A stretch of DNA of 64,000 nucleotides, taken from positions 372,001-436,000 of the forward strand of contig JAALGY010000004.1 in the NCBI GenBank assembly GCA_032358165.1, given 5' to 3'. Made by a program: the position numbers and the translations under genes. Numbering within the stretch: the stretch's first letter is position 1; each line of letters opens with the position of its first letter. The stretch is from Diplosphaera chodatii. Lineage: Eukaryota > Chlorophyta > Trebouxiophyceae > Prasiolales > Stichococcaceae. This document shows positions 27,068-41,196 of the stretch, in pieces. The notes beneath the pieces are model-generated. The model ran no database searches, had not been told where the DNA came from, and worked only from the letters and a program-made list of their open reading frames with translations.

Positions 27068-27733
27068 ACAGATGTCCAGCAGTGCGCAGGCATTATCCAC
27101 ATGTACAGCTCAAGATGTTTAGCGCACAGTCAGGCCAGAGCAACACCTGCTGGCAACATCAGTGACTGAGTGTGTATAGCAAGGGATGACCATCATGTGC
27201 ACGGATGGCAGCACAGGAACTGAACAGGACTTGGGAACATAACGATCGCTTCTTCTCCACATGGTCTGCATCCAATCTCGTTAGATCCCTATTGATCAGC
27301 AGCATTGGTCCTGGCAGCGGTGTCTGATCGATTTTTACCAGTGTGCGGTGTGTTCTCACAACTTCCAATTTGGGGGCAGTACGATAACAATACTGGCACT
27401 GCATTGCTGTGCAGACCACAGACCAGCCAAACCTCCATCCACGCTCTCATTGGTGTCACAAGTGCCAACCTAGCCAATGACGGAGCAATTGCAGAGTGCC
27501 ATACGCATCTGCACAGCAGAATGTGGCCTGCAAAACCCCGACACCAACATGCAACTGGCGGATGGCAGCAGCCTCACCCTCTGTTGCCCACTTGCCCGAT
27601 GCAAGCTTCTTGGCAGGATACAACCCCTGGGCCTCCTGCCAGGCCTCCAGTCCCAAGTGAAAGGGCTGCGTCCCCAGCGTCTCTAGGTGAGAACCACTGG
27701 TGACACGCAACCCGGGTAAGCTGATGTCAGCGC
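27068..27733. other. Convergent intergenic region, no gene seen
   Basis: Lies between the stop codons of the PH-RCC1 gene (+) and the GAPDH gene (-), so it should hold both 3'UTRs and poly(A) sites. A 132-codon frame at 27305-27703 has no recognisable content and overlaps a minus-strand frame. Confidence 0.5.
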
Positions 27734-30309
<2,576 letters not shown>

Positions 30310-30703
30310 CTTGACAGATTGGAACAGGGCGAGCAGGCTTGGGCGCAAAGTGAGGAACCAGCACGCTTCAGCCACTCGGACCAGCGGAAAGATGAGGCTC
30401 TGTGCCATCAGGGTTTACAATCTGGCATGCGTACTGCAGGGCGGTCCTGGGCCCAGTACAAAGCAATTGTACCCAGTATTCAGAAATCGGTTGAATTGGG
30501 CACTACTATACTAGCTCAGCTGCGCGTGTTGGCAGCTTCCAACCTAATTGAAGGGTTTTGCGTGCTCAATGGCCATTGACTGATCGGGGGGCCGGCACTG
30601 CGCTTGCTCCACTGGCAAGGGATCTGTGGATGTATAACACAGCCCTGATGTTTTGAGACATCTGTGAAGTCGGCGCGGTGGGCGTGCACGATCGCCCTGA
30701 CAC
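30310..30703. promoter_or_regulatory. Divergent promoter region of GAPDH and starch synthase
   Basis: Only 394 bases separate the two start codons, which point away from each other. Both enzymes act in plastid carbon metabolism, so shared regulation is a reasonable inference. I see no motif that I can assign firmly. Confidence 0.55.
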
Positions 30704-33700
30704 ATGCTTTCCTGCCACAGCGAGGGGGCAGGCCTGAAGGCCTGCCGAGGAGCAGTCGCATCGAAAGCAGCTCTGACACAGGGCTCGTTCTCGCATAGAT
30801 CCTACAGCTTCTTGCAGTGTCCACAGACAGCGGTACGATCGCGCAAGACGCGACGGATACAGCGTTTCAAGTCCCACAGCCTAGTTGTCAGGACACTCGC
30901 CAGCGCAGAGGAGCAGCACGACAAACGCAACTTGGTGTTTGTCACATCAGAGGTCGCCCCCTTCTCGAAGACAGGTGGGCTAAGGGTCAGGGCGATGCTG
31001 CAGCTTGTGGGTCATTGGTGCACAACATGATCTGACTTGAAGTCTTCGGTCCTATGCCTACGTAGGAGGGCTTGGCGATGTGGTACGCTCTGGATACAAT
31101 GCTGTGATCTCTTCTACAACCCTTAATGGGTTGTATTGTTTTGTGTGCCGCACTGGGCCATGACTGTATGCCAAGATGCCGCCATATCACGCAATAGTGG
31201 TTGAGAAGAGCGCCGGATTGTCGCTGCTGCAGTGCGGCAGCCTTCCCATAGCCTTAGCGGCAAGGGGTCACAGGGTCATGGTCGTCAGCCCGCAGTATAG
31301 GGATGATTTTGGTGATGAGCCCTCAGAGGTGGGCTTGCTCAGGCAGCCAGTTTCATCCTGCTGTTGTCCCTGGCAACTGCATTCCTGGACGCTCAATGCA
31401 TGTGATTGCAGCGAGGATCCTAGCCACATTGCAGGTGAAGGTGCCAGTGTCGGGCACTGAGGCGGGCCTGTCGTACCTGCGGCGGAATGGGGTTGATTTT
31501 GTGTTTGTTAGGCATCCATCATACATGCGGCAGGGACTATATTCGGATACAAAAGGCGTGTATGGTGACAATCAGGCAAGCAGCAGTCGCTCTTGTCAGA
31601 CATGAGATGTCGCTGCCATGAGTATACCACCGGCATCTAGAATCGGCTTTTGACAGCATCTGGATCTGTTGCTTGTCCAATTTGTTGACTTATTAACGAC
31701 ATCTTTCCTCAATTGGGTGCAGTTCCGGTTCATGATGCTGTGCCTGGCAGCAATGGAGGCGCCGCTTCAGCTGGAGATAGATGGCACGGTGTACGGCCAG
31801 GATGTGATCTTCGTGGCAAACGACTGGCACGCATCGCTGGTGCCCGTGTACTTGGCAGCGAAGTATCGTCCGCACAACGTGTACCGCAATGCGCGCGCCA
31901 TCCTGGCCATCCACAATCTGCGGCACCAGGTGACAGCCTGCAAACGACGAATGTAACCACGTGCTCCCATGCGCTGTTTGCAAAGCAGTTTGGCATTTGT
32001 CCCTCCGTTGCAAAAGTTGCTTGAGCACCGCTTGACAGTGCCTCAACACAGCCAAACTGATGCTTGCAGGGCGTGTTTGCGCCCGGCACATTCCCAGAGC
32101 TGGGGCTGCCTGGTGAGTGGTACGGCGCAGTCGAGTTCCAGTACCCACCACATCTGCGCCAAGGCGCCTATGAGGAGGAGGGCCGGTGCATCAACACCCT
32201 GAAGGTCAGCGGCGTCCTCAACATGAACCTACATCTGGGCGGCTGCGCTGCATACTGTCACAGTTCCGGTGCACATCTGCAGCCGTACCCTTTGCAGACG
32301 CAGCATTTTGTATCCAGGGTGGCATTGCAACAGCAGACAGGCTCGTCACAGTCAGCCCCGGCTACGCCTTTGAGATCCAGACAGCAGAGGGTGGTTGGGA
32401 CCTTCACCACCTGCTCTCCTCGCGAGGTGCGATCTGCTTGCGCTTGCCTATCGACATTGAAGTGCTTGAGATGTTCAACTGCTCTCCACAGCTTGGCAAG
32501 TGCCGTAATTTTGACACCTGCTCATGCTGTACAGGGTATGTGCTGAATGGGATCCTCAACGGCATTGACATGACCGTCTGGAATCCTGAGGAGGACACCT
32601 TCATTGAGCACAACTACTCGTTGGGCGACTACACCAGCGGCAAAGCTGCCAACAAGCTGGCCCTGCAGAAAGAGCTGGGCCTGCCTGAGAGAGATGTGAG
32701 CAGTCTGCTCCATGTCCTGATTGCATTGATGCCACGAGTGCAGCACAGACAGGCACTCATGTTTCTGTGTTCGACAGCTCCCGAGGGGCAGGGCCGACAA
32801 CGAGTGGCTGGTGTGCAGGTGCTCATGATTGGCTTCATTGGGAGGCTGGACTACCAGAAGGGCGCAGACCTGGTGCTGGGCATCGCGCCATGGCTCTTGG
32901 CGCAGGATGTGCAGCTGGTGTGTCTCGGCACTGGCGACCCATCGCTGGAGGTATGCCTGATGATTCAGATGGTCGAGTGCGCTGCTGTGACAACCGACTC
33001 GATCTGCACTGAGGTCAGCCACTGAACTCGTGGCATTGTGCTGCACATGCACATGCCGTGCCTCATGTGGGTAACAGACTGTCTGGCATGCCCGCAGAAC
33101 GGCATGCGGTGGCTGGAGAGCTCCTTCTCAGACCGTGCACGTGCATGGGTGGGCTTCAATGAGCCGGTGTCCCATCGTATCACTGCAGCAGTCGACATCC
33201 TGCTCATGCCCTCGCGCTTTGAGCCGTGTGGTCTCAATCAGGTGAGACCACATCAGCGCATATGGTTGCCTTGTGGCTGACGAGGGTCCTGATTGATGGC
33301 TGCGACAGAAGTGAATCATGCCTGATGCGCATGTGCATGTATTGCAGCTATATGCGATGCGGTATGGGACAGTTCCAGTGGCGCACGCAACAGGCGGCTT
33401 GAAGGATACAGTGCTTAACTTCGACCCGTTCCAGGTAGGACAGCAGTTTACAGCCTTGTGGTGACTGGCGAGTTGGCATGTCTCATGCCATTCCGTTGTC
33501 GGAAGCTTGCTAAAATGCCTTGCGCATTTTCTGAAGAAGATGCATTGCACAGGCATGCGCAGGCGTATGGCCCTAAGCATACAACCAGCTCCGTGAGTCT
33601 CCCTACTACATCTGGACCACTCACAGTTGATTCTGTGTCGTCACAGAACTCGGGGACTGGGTGGACGTTCTCACCTTGCACAGTGGAGTCTTTCCGCTGG

Positions 33701-33978
33701 GCGCTGGAGACGGCGATGACCACCTACTGGAAGTACCCAGATGCTTTCCAGGGTCTGCAGGTGCTTTTTCTGCATACTCCCAACAATCAAGTTTGCACGG
33801 CTAGGCTGCAGTGCCATGGCATTTTCAGGGACAGCATGACTTCATCCGTTCTCATGTGTCCTTGCCTCCGTGGATGCAGACTACGGGCATGAAGCGCAAC
33901 CCCTCCTGGGACGAAGCCGCAAAGGAGTATGAAAGGATATTTGGCTGGGCGGCTGCTGACAGCCCCTACTGTGGATGA
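30704..33978 (+). CDS. Soluble starch synthase (GT5 family, SSI-like)
   Basis: Plastid enzyme that elongates alpha-1,4-glucan chains from ADP-glucose. Thirteen exons close in phase: 30704-30974, 31066-31082, 31233-31328, 31435-31575, 31723-31929, 32070-32204, 32318-32426, 32535-32695, 32819-32950, 33098-33241, 33348-33434, 33647-33760, 33829-33978, giving 587 residues. Seen: a transit peptide of roughly 65 residues rich in Ser, Arg and Lys, the ADP-glucose-binding KTGGLGDV (split around an intron, part in a 17-base exon), [33 protein letters not shown], and the C-terminal [10 protein letters not shown] with ATGGLKDTV. Total length and a short N-terminus favour the SSI group over SSII/SSIII (inference). 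The intron after 31575 has a GC donor. Divergent from plastid GAPDH. Confidence 0.94.
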
Positions 33979-34376
33979 TTGTGGCAATCATGCAACCTAT
34001 TGCGCTCTACTGCAGCGTGTTACAGCATTTCAAAGCAGAGAGCCTCCGTTGTGATGTGTTCCCTCCTTCCTGCTGCTGCTGGTGGTGCTGCTGCTGCTGC
34101 TGCTGCCAAATTGTCACCAGCCGGTATACAGCAGGAAGCAGAACAACAAACCTTTCAATTCAGCCGCAAGGCGTACAATATAGCTTCACATTTTACGATA
34201 TATTGTCAGGATGCACGGTGTCCGGGGCGACGCTTATTCAGTGCTGCGTTGCGTGAAGCATGCGACTCATGAGCTTGACGTAATAAGCAAGATGTCGACT
34301 GCCTTCATCAGATGCTGCGTACAGCTGTGATCAGAAGACATCGCAGCATCGGACTTCTTGCGCTGAGTGCTTGTTG
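33979..34376. other. Intergenic with a CTG-rich simple repeat
   Basis: Starch synthase 3' flank. Contains an imperfect CTG/GCT tract at about 34070-34107. No gene seen. Confidence 0.6.
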
Positions 34377-34500
34377 TCTGGTTGGATGGTTTAGTCACGA
34401 GAAGAGGACATGCACCGAGCGGCAGAGGCTGGTTCGCACATGGCGGGATTTTCATTGTGGCAACCCTGCAGCTTGCGTTGCACAGCCGCAATTTGATCAG
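34377..34500 (+). pseudogene. Relic of a GH125 first exon (signal-anchor exon)
   Basis: This stretch aligns almost without gaps to the first exon of the GH125 gene at 45117-45240. By eye it is roughly 70% identical, with ATGCACCGAGCGGC and ACCCTGCAGCTTGC shared exactly. Both translate HAPSG...W...G....VATLQLALH in one frame. Here the base pattern after the equivalent ATG (34386) is one base shorter and gives ATG GTT TAG, so the copy is broken at codon 3. No further GH125 exons follow; instead a tubulin-complex-like block begins about 30 bases on. Confidence 0.7.
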
Positions 34501-34529
34501 CAGAAATTGCAAGGGGTATGAGGGTGAGC

Positions 34530-36420
34530 TCCTGTCCAACCAAGGCGATCATGGAGGAGCACAAGCTGAAGGGCGCGGTGCAGCAACCCTTGGCCAGTGT
34601 CCACAAGTACCTGCTGCATCTGGTGTGCAAGAGAGCAGGGGCCATGCGCAACATGCAGCGATTCCTGCTGGCTGACGCTGGCGACTTGGCTTTGGCTCTG
34701 CTAGAAGCCATTGGACCAGAGCTGGCTAGCGAGGCAGGTCACTCTCAACATTTAACCTTGATGTATCCTGTGATGCCCAAATTCCTGGTGTCCACTGGCT
34801 ACATGGCAGCCATGCTGATGCCGTGATGTAGATGAACCGTCGGCATGTGCTGACATTGGCCATGCTGAAGCACACAAGTAGTACTTGGCAGCATTTACAG
34901 AATGTGCTGATGCTTGGGACGATGCACATTGATCTCCGGTGCATTGCAGCAGGATGCAATGTGCGGGCCCCATACCTGAACCGTTCAATGACGGTCACCT
35001 GCTGGCAAACCATCCAGTTGTGGTTTGAAACGTTTGCAGGCAGCAGATATTTCGAACATCTCGCTAAATGATGGGCTGGACGCCGCCGTGGTTGCAGCGC
35101 TTGGCACAAGCTCAACGGTACGTTCAACTGATTGCGGATGCCCCTGCACCGCGGTGCAGCAGCTTGGACACAGGCGCGGATATCACTGGGTCTGCAGAGT
35201 TGCTGCTGATGCTGAGCAGTGGCGTCGCCTCCTCATCTGGGTCATGCCCTCATGCAGTACATGACAGTGCCAAGTACGCGATTGGCGCGCACTCACAGGC
35301 AGACCACATATCTGCTACAAATTGGGACTGCTTCGGGCTGGAACACAGTATAGACAAGCCGCTGGCCATGGCCCTGACGCCGCATTCCTTCATCGGCTAC
35401 AAGCGGCTCTCGAGGTGCAAACTCATCACTCCGGCCAGAATGCAGCCTGCAGTGGCAACCCGTGTTCATTCGTCCTCCTGCTACCCGGCCTACCTGCAGC
35501 CTGCAGCAAAGTATCTGCAGGCTGAGGATTGCACAGCATGTGCAGTGTTTCGAGTGTCCAGTGTGAGTGTGTTGGCATGATACAGCAGGCAACATGTGCA
35601 TGGGGCTGCCTCCATGGCCTACACTTCATGCGGGGCTGCAGAGGCTCATGTGCAGATGGGGCCTGGGCCAATGCAAGCATCGATGCTGTGCACTGTCCCG
35701 ATCAGTCATCTGTTTGTACAGCATCTGGTCTTGATCTCAGGTTTGCCTGGGGCTTGCGCGTGCGCAGCCTACAATGTCCAGCCGCTAGCGGGTGCATGGG
35801 TAACCGCAACCCACCTGCGGAGACCCTGCGGCAATGGCTGGGTGCAAGCTCTCCCTGCGGACAGGTGCAGTAAGTTTTTCTGGAGCAATCGAGAGCGTCA
35901 CGGGCTAAGTACTGCAGGAGACTCGCTCCATAACAACACCAGCAACAGTGGTGTCCATGTTGCTCTGCGTCACTAGGGCAGCAGTGCAAGCTCAGTGATG
36001 TGGAGTGCCTCCAGCAATTGAAGTGGAGCTATGTGCGAATGCAAGGCTGGACGGCTGGACGGCTGCCCCCCGCTGGAACTGGCTGCTGTGGCGTTGCGCA
36101 TGCTGCACGCAGGCCGTGACGCCCCCATTGGCTTTGTGCAAGCTTCCAGGTGCGGAGTGTTGCATGCGCCATCAACATCATCACCTTGGTGATGCCATTA
36201 TAACCACGTCGACACCATGTATATGGACGAGAGTCCACAATGTGATGGACCACGCACACTTCAGCACCTACGTTCCCTGTGCTTACAGGCTCATGTGCAG
36301 ATGGAAGTGCTCCCAGCTGCAGGTCGGCCTGCGAGGCAGCTACTGCGAGTTCAGATGCGGCAGAGTTTGCATGGTCGCACCTGTTGCGGAAAGCAAGGCT
36401 GCGCCTAACGGAGCTGCTTG
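34530..36420 (+). pseudogene. Partial, probably decayed paralogue of the gamma-tubulin complex gene
   Basis: Blocks on plus match, in order, exons of the minus-strand GCP gene at 56.7-62 kb: 34530-34737 (SVHKYLLHLV, RFLLADAGD versus SVDRYLLHAV, RFLLADAGD), 35040-35117 (AADISNISLNDGL versus AADTSEYQLNGGL), 35323-35414 (DKPLAMALTPHSFIGYKRLSR-like), 35741-35841 (FAWGLRV, ending CTGG|GTGCAA as in the other copy), 36040-36150 (LDGCPPLELAAVALRMLHA) and 36289 on (AHVQMEVLP versus AHVHLEVIP). Splice positions are kept in several blocks. The N-terminal half is missing, the block at 36040 has a duplicated GCTGGACG unit, and its end is one base short so the next block is out of frame. I therefore call it a pseudogene; a shortened functional gene is possible. 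Confidence 0.7.
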
Positions 36421-38602
36421 ATGCTGTGCGACATAGGCATGTGTGCAGATGACGTGTACCGCTCTGAACAAAACTTCAACATGCAAGGCCAATATCGCCA
36501 CCTGCCACACGCGGCGTCAGCGCTGGGGCCATTGGGCTGTCATGGATGCAGAAGCTGACCTTTCAGGTGAGCAGATGCAAAGAGCATCCTGTCTTGCTGC
36601 ATTCTGACGCTATGCGAGGTGCACAGCATCCAGCACCTGAAGCCCCATGGTCACAGCATCTATTCATCAAACCTCCATACCTGCCAACATGTGTCACCAT
36701 CACACCTCCAGGTGCCTGCTACACTTGAGCCAACTCCTGGTCAAAGGACAACCCTCCAGTAGTAACCTGCGTGGCCAGTACGTCTGCATGAACGTTGAGT
36801 CGCACCAAGCTGCCTAGCGTGTTGATCGTGGGTTGCACGTCTTTATCGGCATACAAGTCTGCAGCTTAGCCACCTGCAAATGATGCAGAGGGCTGCCACG
36901 TCCACTGCAGGAAAGTTTGCGGACGCAAGCAACCCAGTGTCCGAAGCCATGAAGCCCAGGTGCCTGCTCGGCACGTGCATCAGTGAACTGTCTGGCCAAA
37001 AGTCATGTTTCAGGTAAGTCATAGCTGCTGCGACACTCCTGTGGTTGGTGTGCAGGCTACACGCGATGGGGCGCTTGGGTTCTATGTTCAGCATATGATG
37101 CAGAGGGAGATTGCTGCCCTCGTGCTGCACCCGCATGTGCCCCTGTCTCGGTCTTGGAACGTCCAAAGTTCCGGGAGTCTACGTGACGTGTCAAATGTTA
37201 TGACAGTCAGATGTAGTCTACTTTGTTGCAGTGCGTTGACCAGTGCATGCGGGCCTGCATACCATGTTATACTGGTTCGTGTAAGCTTTGCACAGACCTC
37301 AGGCCTGTCATCTCCATTGAGTGACACCAATTATGAATGAGTCTGTTGGGTCTCTGAAACACCCTGTTCTCTACGCAGCAAGCAAACTGTCCACGGATCC
37401 AGTGCCCAAGACGGTGGCTGCAGACGGGCAGTGTTGCAATTGGCGACATCGAATCCTCACACCCGAACCACTATATAACTTTGAGGAAATTACCCTACAA
37501 GACCAGGCCAATCTGCCGCAAACCCAAAGCCAGGCTGCATGACGGCAGCGCCGCTGCAGGTGACCCGTTGCAATCATTTGAAGCAGTCGCAGGTGCAACT
37601 GACGACGTTGGCAAGGATTGGGGTGACACCAAACGTTTCACAGTTGAGGCGTTCGCATACCCACCTAGTGGATTGTCATTGCCCCGTGCAGCCCCTGTAA
37701 TTGCCGCAGAATTCTATGAGCGTGGACGCTTCCAGCAGCCTACCTCCAGCTGTGATTCGGAGTTTAATGACTGGGTTTGTGATGGCCCTCGCCCGGGATG
37801 GCCCGGGGGCCCTTCGGGCGGGCGAGATAAATTTTCGGGGTTATGCGTTAATTAACCCCAAATTAACCGGTTATGGCCCTCCCACTCAAATTTTGCTTTG
37901 GACCCACTGCGGTGCCGTTTAGCCTGCTTCTGGCTTGCCCCAGAGCATAAGTTACCCACTGGCTACCTCTAAGGCAGCATATAGTTGATTGCAAGCCAGC
38001 AGGAATGCCACTGTGATGCTAGCGCAGCAAGATCTGGTCTGGCATACCAAGATCTGATCTGACGCAATATGACGTGATTACATGCTATCATCGTCTGCAC
38101 AGACCTATGGTCAGCCGTATGCACATAACAAAGACACACAACGGTGTCAACACGCCTATAGAACGTTACTATAGGCAATCTGCCGCTGACAGGCGTTCAC
38201 GCGGCTTGTTGCAGGCGATTTGCAGTGCCAAGTCCTTAACCCCATGCTTTCAGTGTAACCCCGAAATTTTGGGTTACGGGTTAGGGGTTATGGTGATATA
38301 ACCCGGGGGGGTATGCGTAAGTGCCATCCCTGGATTTGGGTATCTGTTGCATTATTCACCTCCGAGACTGTTGCATGCTGAATTGCTGATCACTGAAGTC
38401 AACCTTCAACCGTAGCCTCCACACGTCCGTCCAACCGAATTACTCGCTGCGCATTCATGCGTCAGGCTTTCGACTTCAGCATCAGACTTGGGTGTAGAGT
38501 TGTGGTGATTTTGCACACCTGGCACTCACAGCTCACACAGGCGCCCGCTAAAGCAAGATGAAAAGTTGACATCGCTTGCATCGGCCGAGGTCGCAACTCA
38601 CA
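36421..38602. other. Gene-poor region
   Basis: Open frames at 37005-37340 and 37481-37855 have no recognisable motif and no splice pattern I could extend. The fold-back element at about 37790-38320 lies inside. It ends with the 5' flank of the GT8 gene. Confidence 0.45.
37790..38320. repeat. Fold-back element with inverted TAACCCC/GGGGTTA ends
   Basis: The left end (37790-37890) has a GC palindrome cluster around CCCGGG and GGGCCC, then AAATTTTCGGGGTTA and TTAACCCCAAATTAACC. The right end (38254-38316) has TAACCCCGAAATTTTGGG, then GGGTTACGGGTTAGGGG and TAACCCGGGGGG. The AAATTTTCGGGGTTA of the left end pairs with the TAACCCCGAAATTTTG of the right end, and each end also folds on itself. The roughly 360-base interior has no open frame of note. 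This looks like a small non-autonomous element or decayed telomere-like sequence; the exact boundaries and any target duplication are not clear. Confidence 0.5.
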
Positions 38603-41196
38603 ATGCGCCAGCTCTTGTTTTCGCGGCTGGCCTCCTACGTTGTCGTGTCAGTTAGCTGCTTTCTGCTCGGTTACTTCGTTAGGGACTCGAGAGGCCCGGC
38701 AACACCCGCAGGCTGGACGCTGCTGGACGTGAAGCAGGCGTCAGCAGGCAGCAGTCTCCATGGCGGCACGGCCGTCACTGTGCAGCCTGCACATGCGGAG
38801 GTAGGCCAGGCAGAGGTCGGTGGTGAGCTCATCTACCTGCCAAACCAAAGTCTGCCTGATGTCTGCTCTGATGCAGCCCAGGGTTGCATGGCAACAGCTG
38901 CTCTTCGATACAGACCACGCATGCATGCATGCATGCATGCATGTACGTGCTGGTGTCACAGTGGTGCCTTTGCATGTACCTGCCTTCATTTTGTGATAGC
39001 TCATACCGCTGAAACTGCGTCCCATATCGCAAGAGCGAGACTGACGCAATTGTGGCATGCTTAACTGCCATATGGTGGACACCGTTTCATCGTGGTGCGT
39101 CGGAAGGCTGCAATAATACTTTGTCCAAAACAGGTCTTGGATGTGATGACGAAACTTCTGTGCGTGAAATACTGCAGGCCGCTGCCAAACCGGCGGCAAC
39201 CCCTTCTACATCAGCGCCTGCCTCAATGCCGAGAGTGAACATCGTGCATTCTGCATGCGGCGAGGTGGGGCTTAAGCAGCTGCTGGTGGCGCTGACTTCG
39301 CTATACTACATGGCCCAGCACCCCCAACGCGAGTACCATGCCTATATCCATACGGACGGCACGGTGCAGGAGAAACACATGCGGCCCTTCAAGTCACGGT
39401 AAGATGTCGATATGCTCGAGGAGTTTTGTGGCGTGTCGCTCTGCATTCTGCTTTGTTAGGCATCTTCCTTCTCTCATTGTTGTTGCCAACGAGACCATAA
39501 TCATGTAGGCCACGACCCCAAGTTTGTCTTGATGTGGTTAAACAACACTGAAGCTCTGGCCATCTGGGCGCAATAGCATTGCACAGGTCGCCTGGTCGAC
39601 TGTTGTTGCTGCACATGACTGACTATGGGGTTGTCGGATTTTATCTGTTAGGAGCCTGATCACACCCAACCATGTGGCTGAGAGACATGTCACAGAACTG
39701 TGCTAAGCAGATGTTAGGTGAGGGGGTCAGTAGAGTTTATTTCTAGTGAAGTCACTTGACGGCTGACATAGCTATTGCCATCCAACTTGCAGGTTGACAA
39801 TACACATTCATCAGTCTAGCCCTCAAGCGGCGCTGCTCTTTAAGATTTGCTCTACGGAACGCTTATATCTTGGCGAGCACACGGGCCTTCAGGTTGGTGT
39901 GAAACTTACATCAATAGTGTGCAGGCAAGAAAAAACCCGTTTTACATCATGTGATCTTACTGTTAAGCTTACATTTACGGTGGACAATGTCCCACAAATG
40001 CCATCATTATGGCAGGATTTATCAAACGTGATATATGCGGATCTTGACACAATGTGGACAGCAGACCCTGCGTTGATGGCAGAGGAATTTGATGCAATGG
40101 AACCAGGCGCCGCATGGGCATTGGCATACGAATCTGACGCCGAACAGCCAGATTTGACGACAAAATGCAATTGGTGTGCATAGAGCGGGGGCGTTCACAA
40201 TCTGTATGGGCTGCAAGTCTGCCGTAAAAGCTGATACCATTGTCATGCTTATCCTCTCTGATCAATTGGCTGGTGCATGGTTGCAGGTACACTGCGGGTA
40301 AGTGAATTTTAGCAGGGCGCCGCACTTATGTTGCGGCATTCTTGCTGACTTTCAATATGCACACACACATGCACCAATACTAATGTGCATATGGCTGGTT
40401 TCTTGCAGGACCGGGTGTGGAATTGAATGGTTACAAAGCTGGTGGCGGTGGGCTCACTTCATTCCGTTTTGGACCCTTGTGTGTGTGCAGTCAAGCTATT
40501 GTGGTGTTCGTCGGTAAGGACCAATTTTGTGCTGACATCCTAATGCTAACGTCCTAAGATTTGACGCTTCTATTTGCAGGGCTAAATGATGGCGTCTTGT
40601 TGGCGAAGCTTGATGTCATCAGGGCTTCGAATTTTTCAGCTGAAAGAGATGCCATCATTCAACAGTGGGGTAGCAAACTCATCCTAGGTGGGACCACGGT
40701 CATGTTGGCATAGCGCAATGGATGCAACAAGCTGATATGCTGCTGTTCGGGCTGCCACCCATGAGGGGCGATTGACGGGTCCCTCCACACGAAATCCCTG
40801 TAGGCGATCAAGACATTTTCAACATCTACTTCAAGTACAACCCAGCGCAGCTGCATGTGTTGCCATGTATCATGAATTACAAGTGCGTGCACAGCACTGA
40901 GTAGCATCACATGCAGTGCACCATCGTCTATGTTTCCAGTAGCTGTCAAAGCAAACTTGTCCGTATATTGCGACACACCGACCAGACTTATAGTCTGATG
41001 AGCTACTAAACTCAAGTTGTTGCAATGCAGGTTGGAGTGCATGTGCGCACTGGCGGCACGGCAGCTTCCCATCATTATTCACGGAAGTGCAGACCTTATG
41101 GGTAGGAACATCGCAGAGCATAGAGCATACAACAATCAATATGCCATGTATGAGCAGCTATACCAACAACTGTTGCAGAATGATCAAATTGTCTGA
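38603..41196 (+). CDS. GT8-family glycosyltransferase, glucoside xylosyltransferase (GXYLT)-like
   Basis: A type II membrane glycosyltransferase, presumably Golgi/ER, adding a sugar such as xylose to a glycan. Nine exons close in phase: 38603-38800, 39178-39398, 39793-39892, 40016-40173, 40287-40297, 40409-40513, 40580-40687, 40804-40882, 41031-41196, giving 381 residues. Seen: a signal anchor (YVVVSVSCFLLGYFV, residues about 12-26), a Ser/Ala/Pro stem, VNIVHSACGEV at the start of the GT8 fold, FKICSTERLYL, the metal-binding DLD in NVIYADLDTMW, LNDGVLLAKL, GDQDIFNIYF, and a final IIIHGSADLMG. This is the GXYLT/XXYLT motif order. Exon 5 is 11 bases. About 35 residues before LNDGV (Gly-rich) have no match I know and might be a mis-chosen exon. 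Donor and acceptor sugars are inferred. Confidence 0.85.
38919..38944. repeat. GCAT tetranucleotide microsatellite
   Basis: Tandem GCAT/ATGC units inside the first intron of the GT8 gene. Confidence 0.9.

Noticed and set aside
38919..38944. GCAT tandem units as part of a CRISPR array
   Set aside because: Perfect tetranucleotide repeats without spacers in a eukaryotic intron; a microsatellite.
41101..41116. A 15-base GT-AG intron near the end of the GT8 gene
   Set aside because: Too short to be spliced, and reading straight through keeps the frame.
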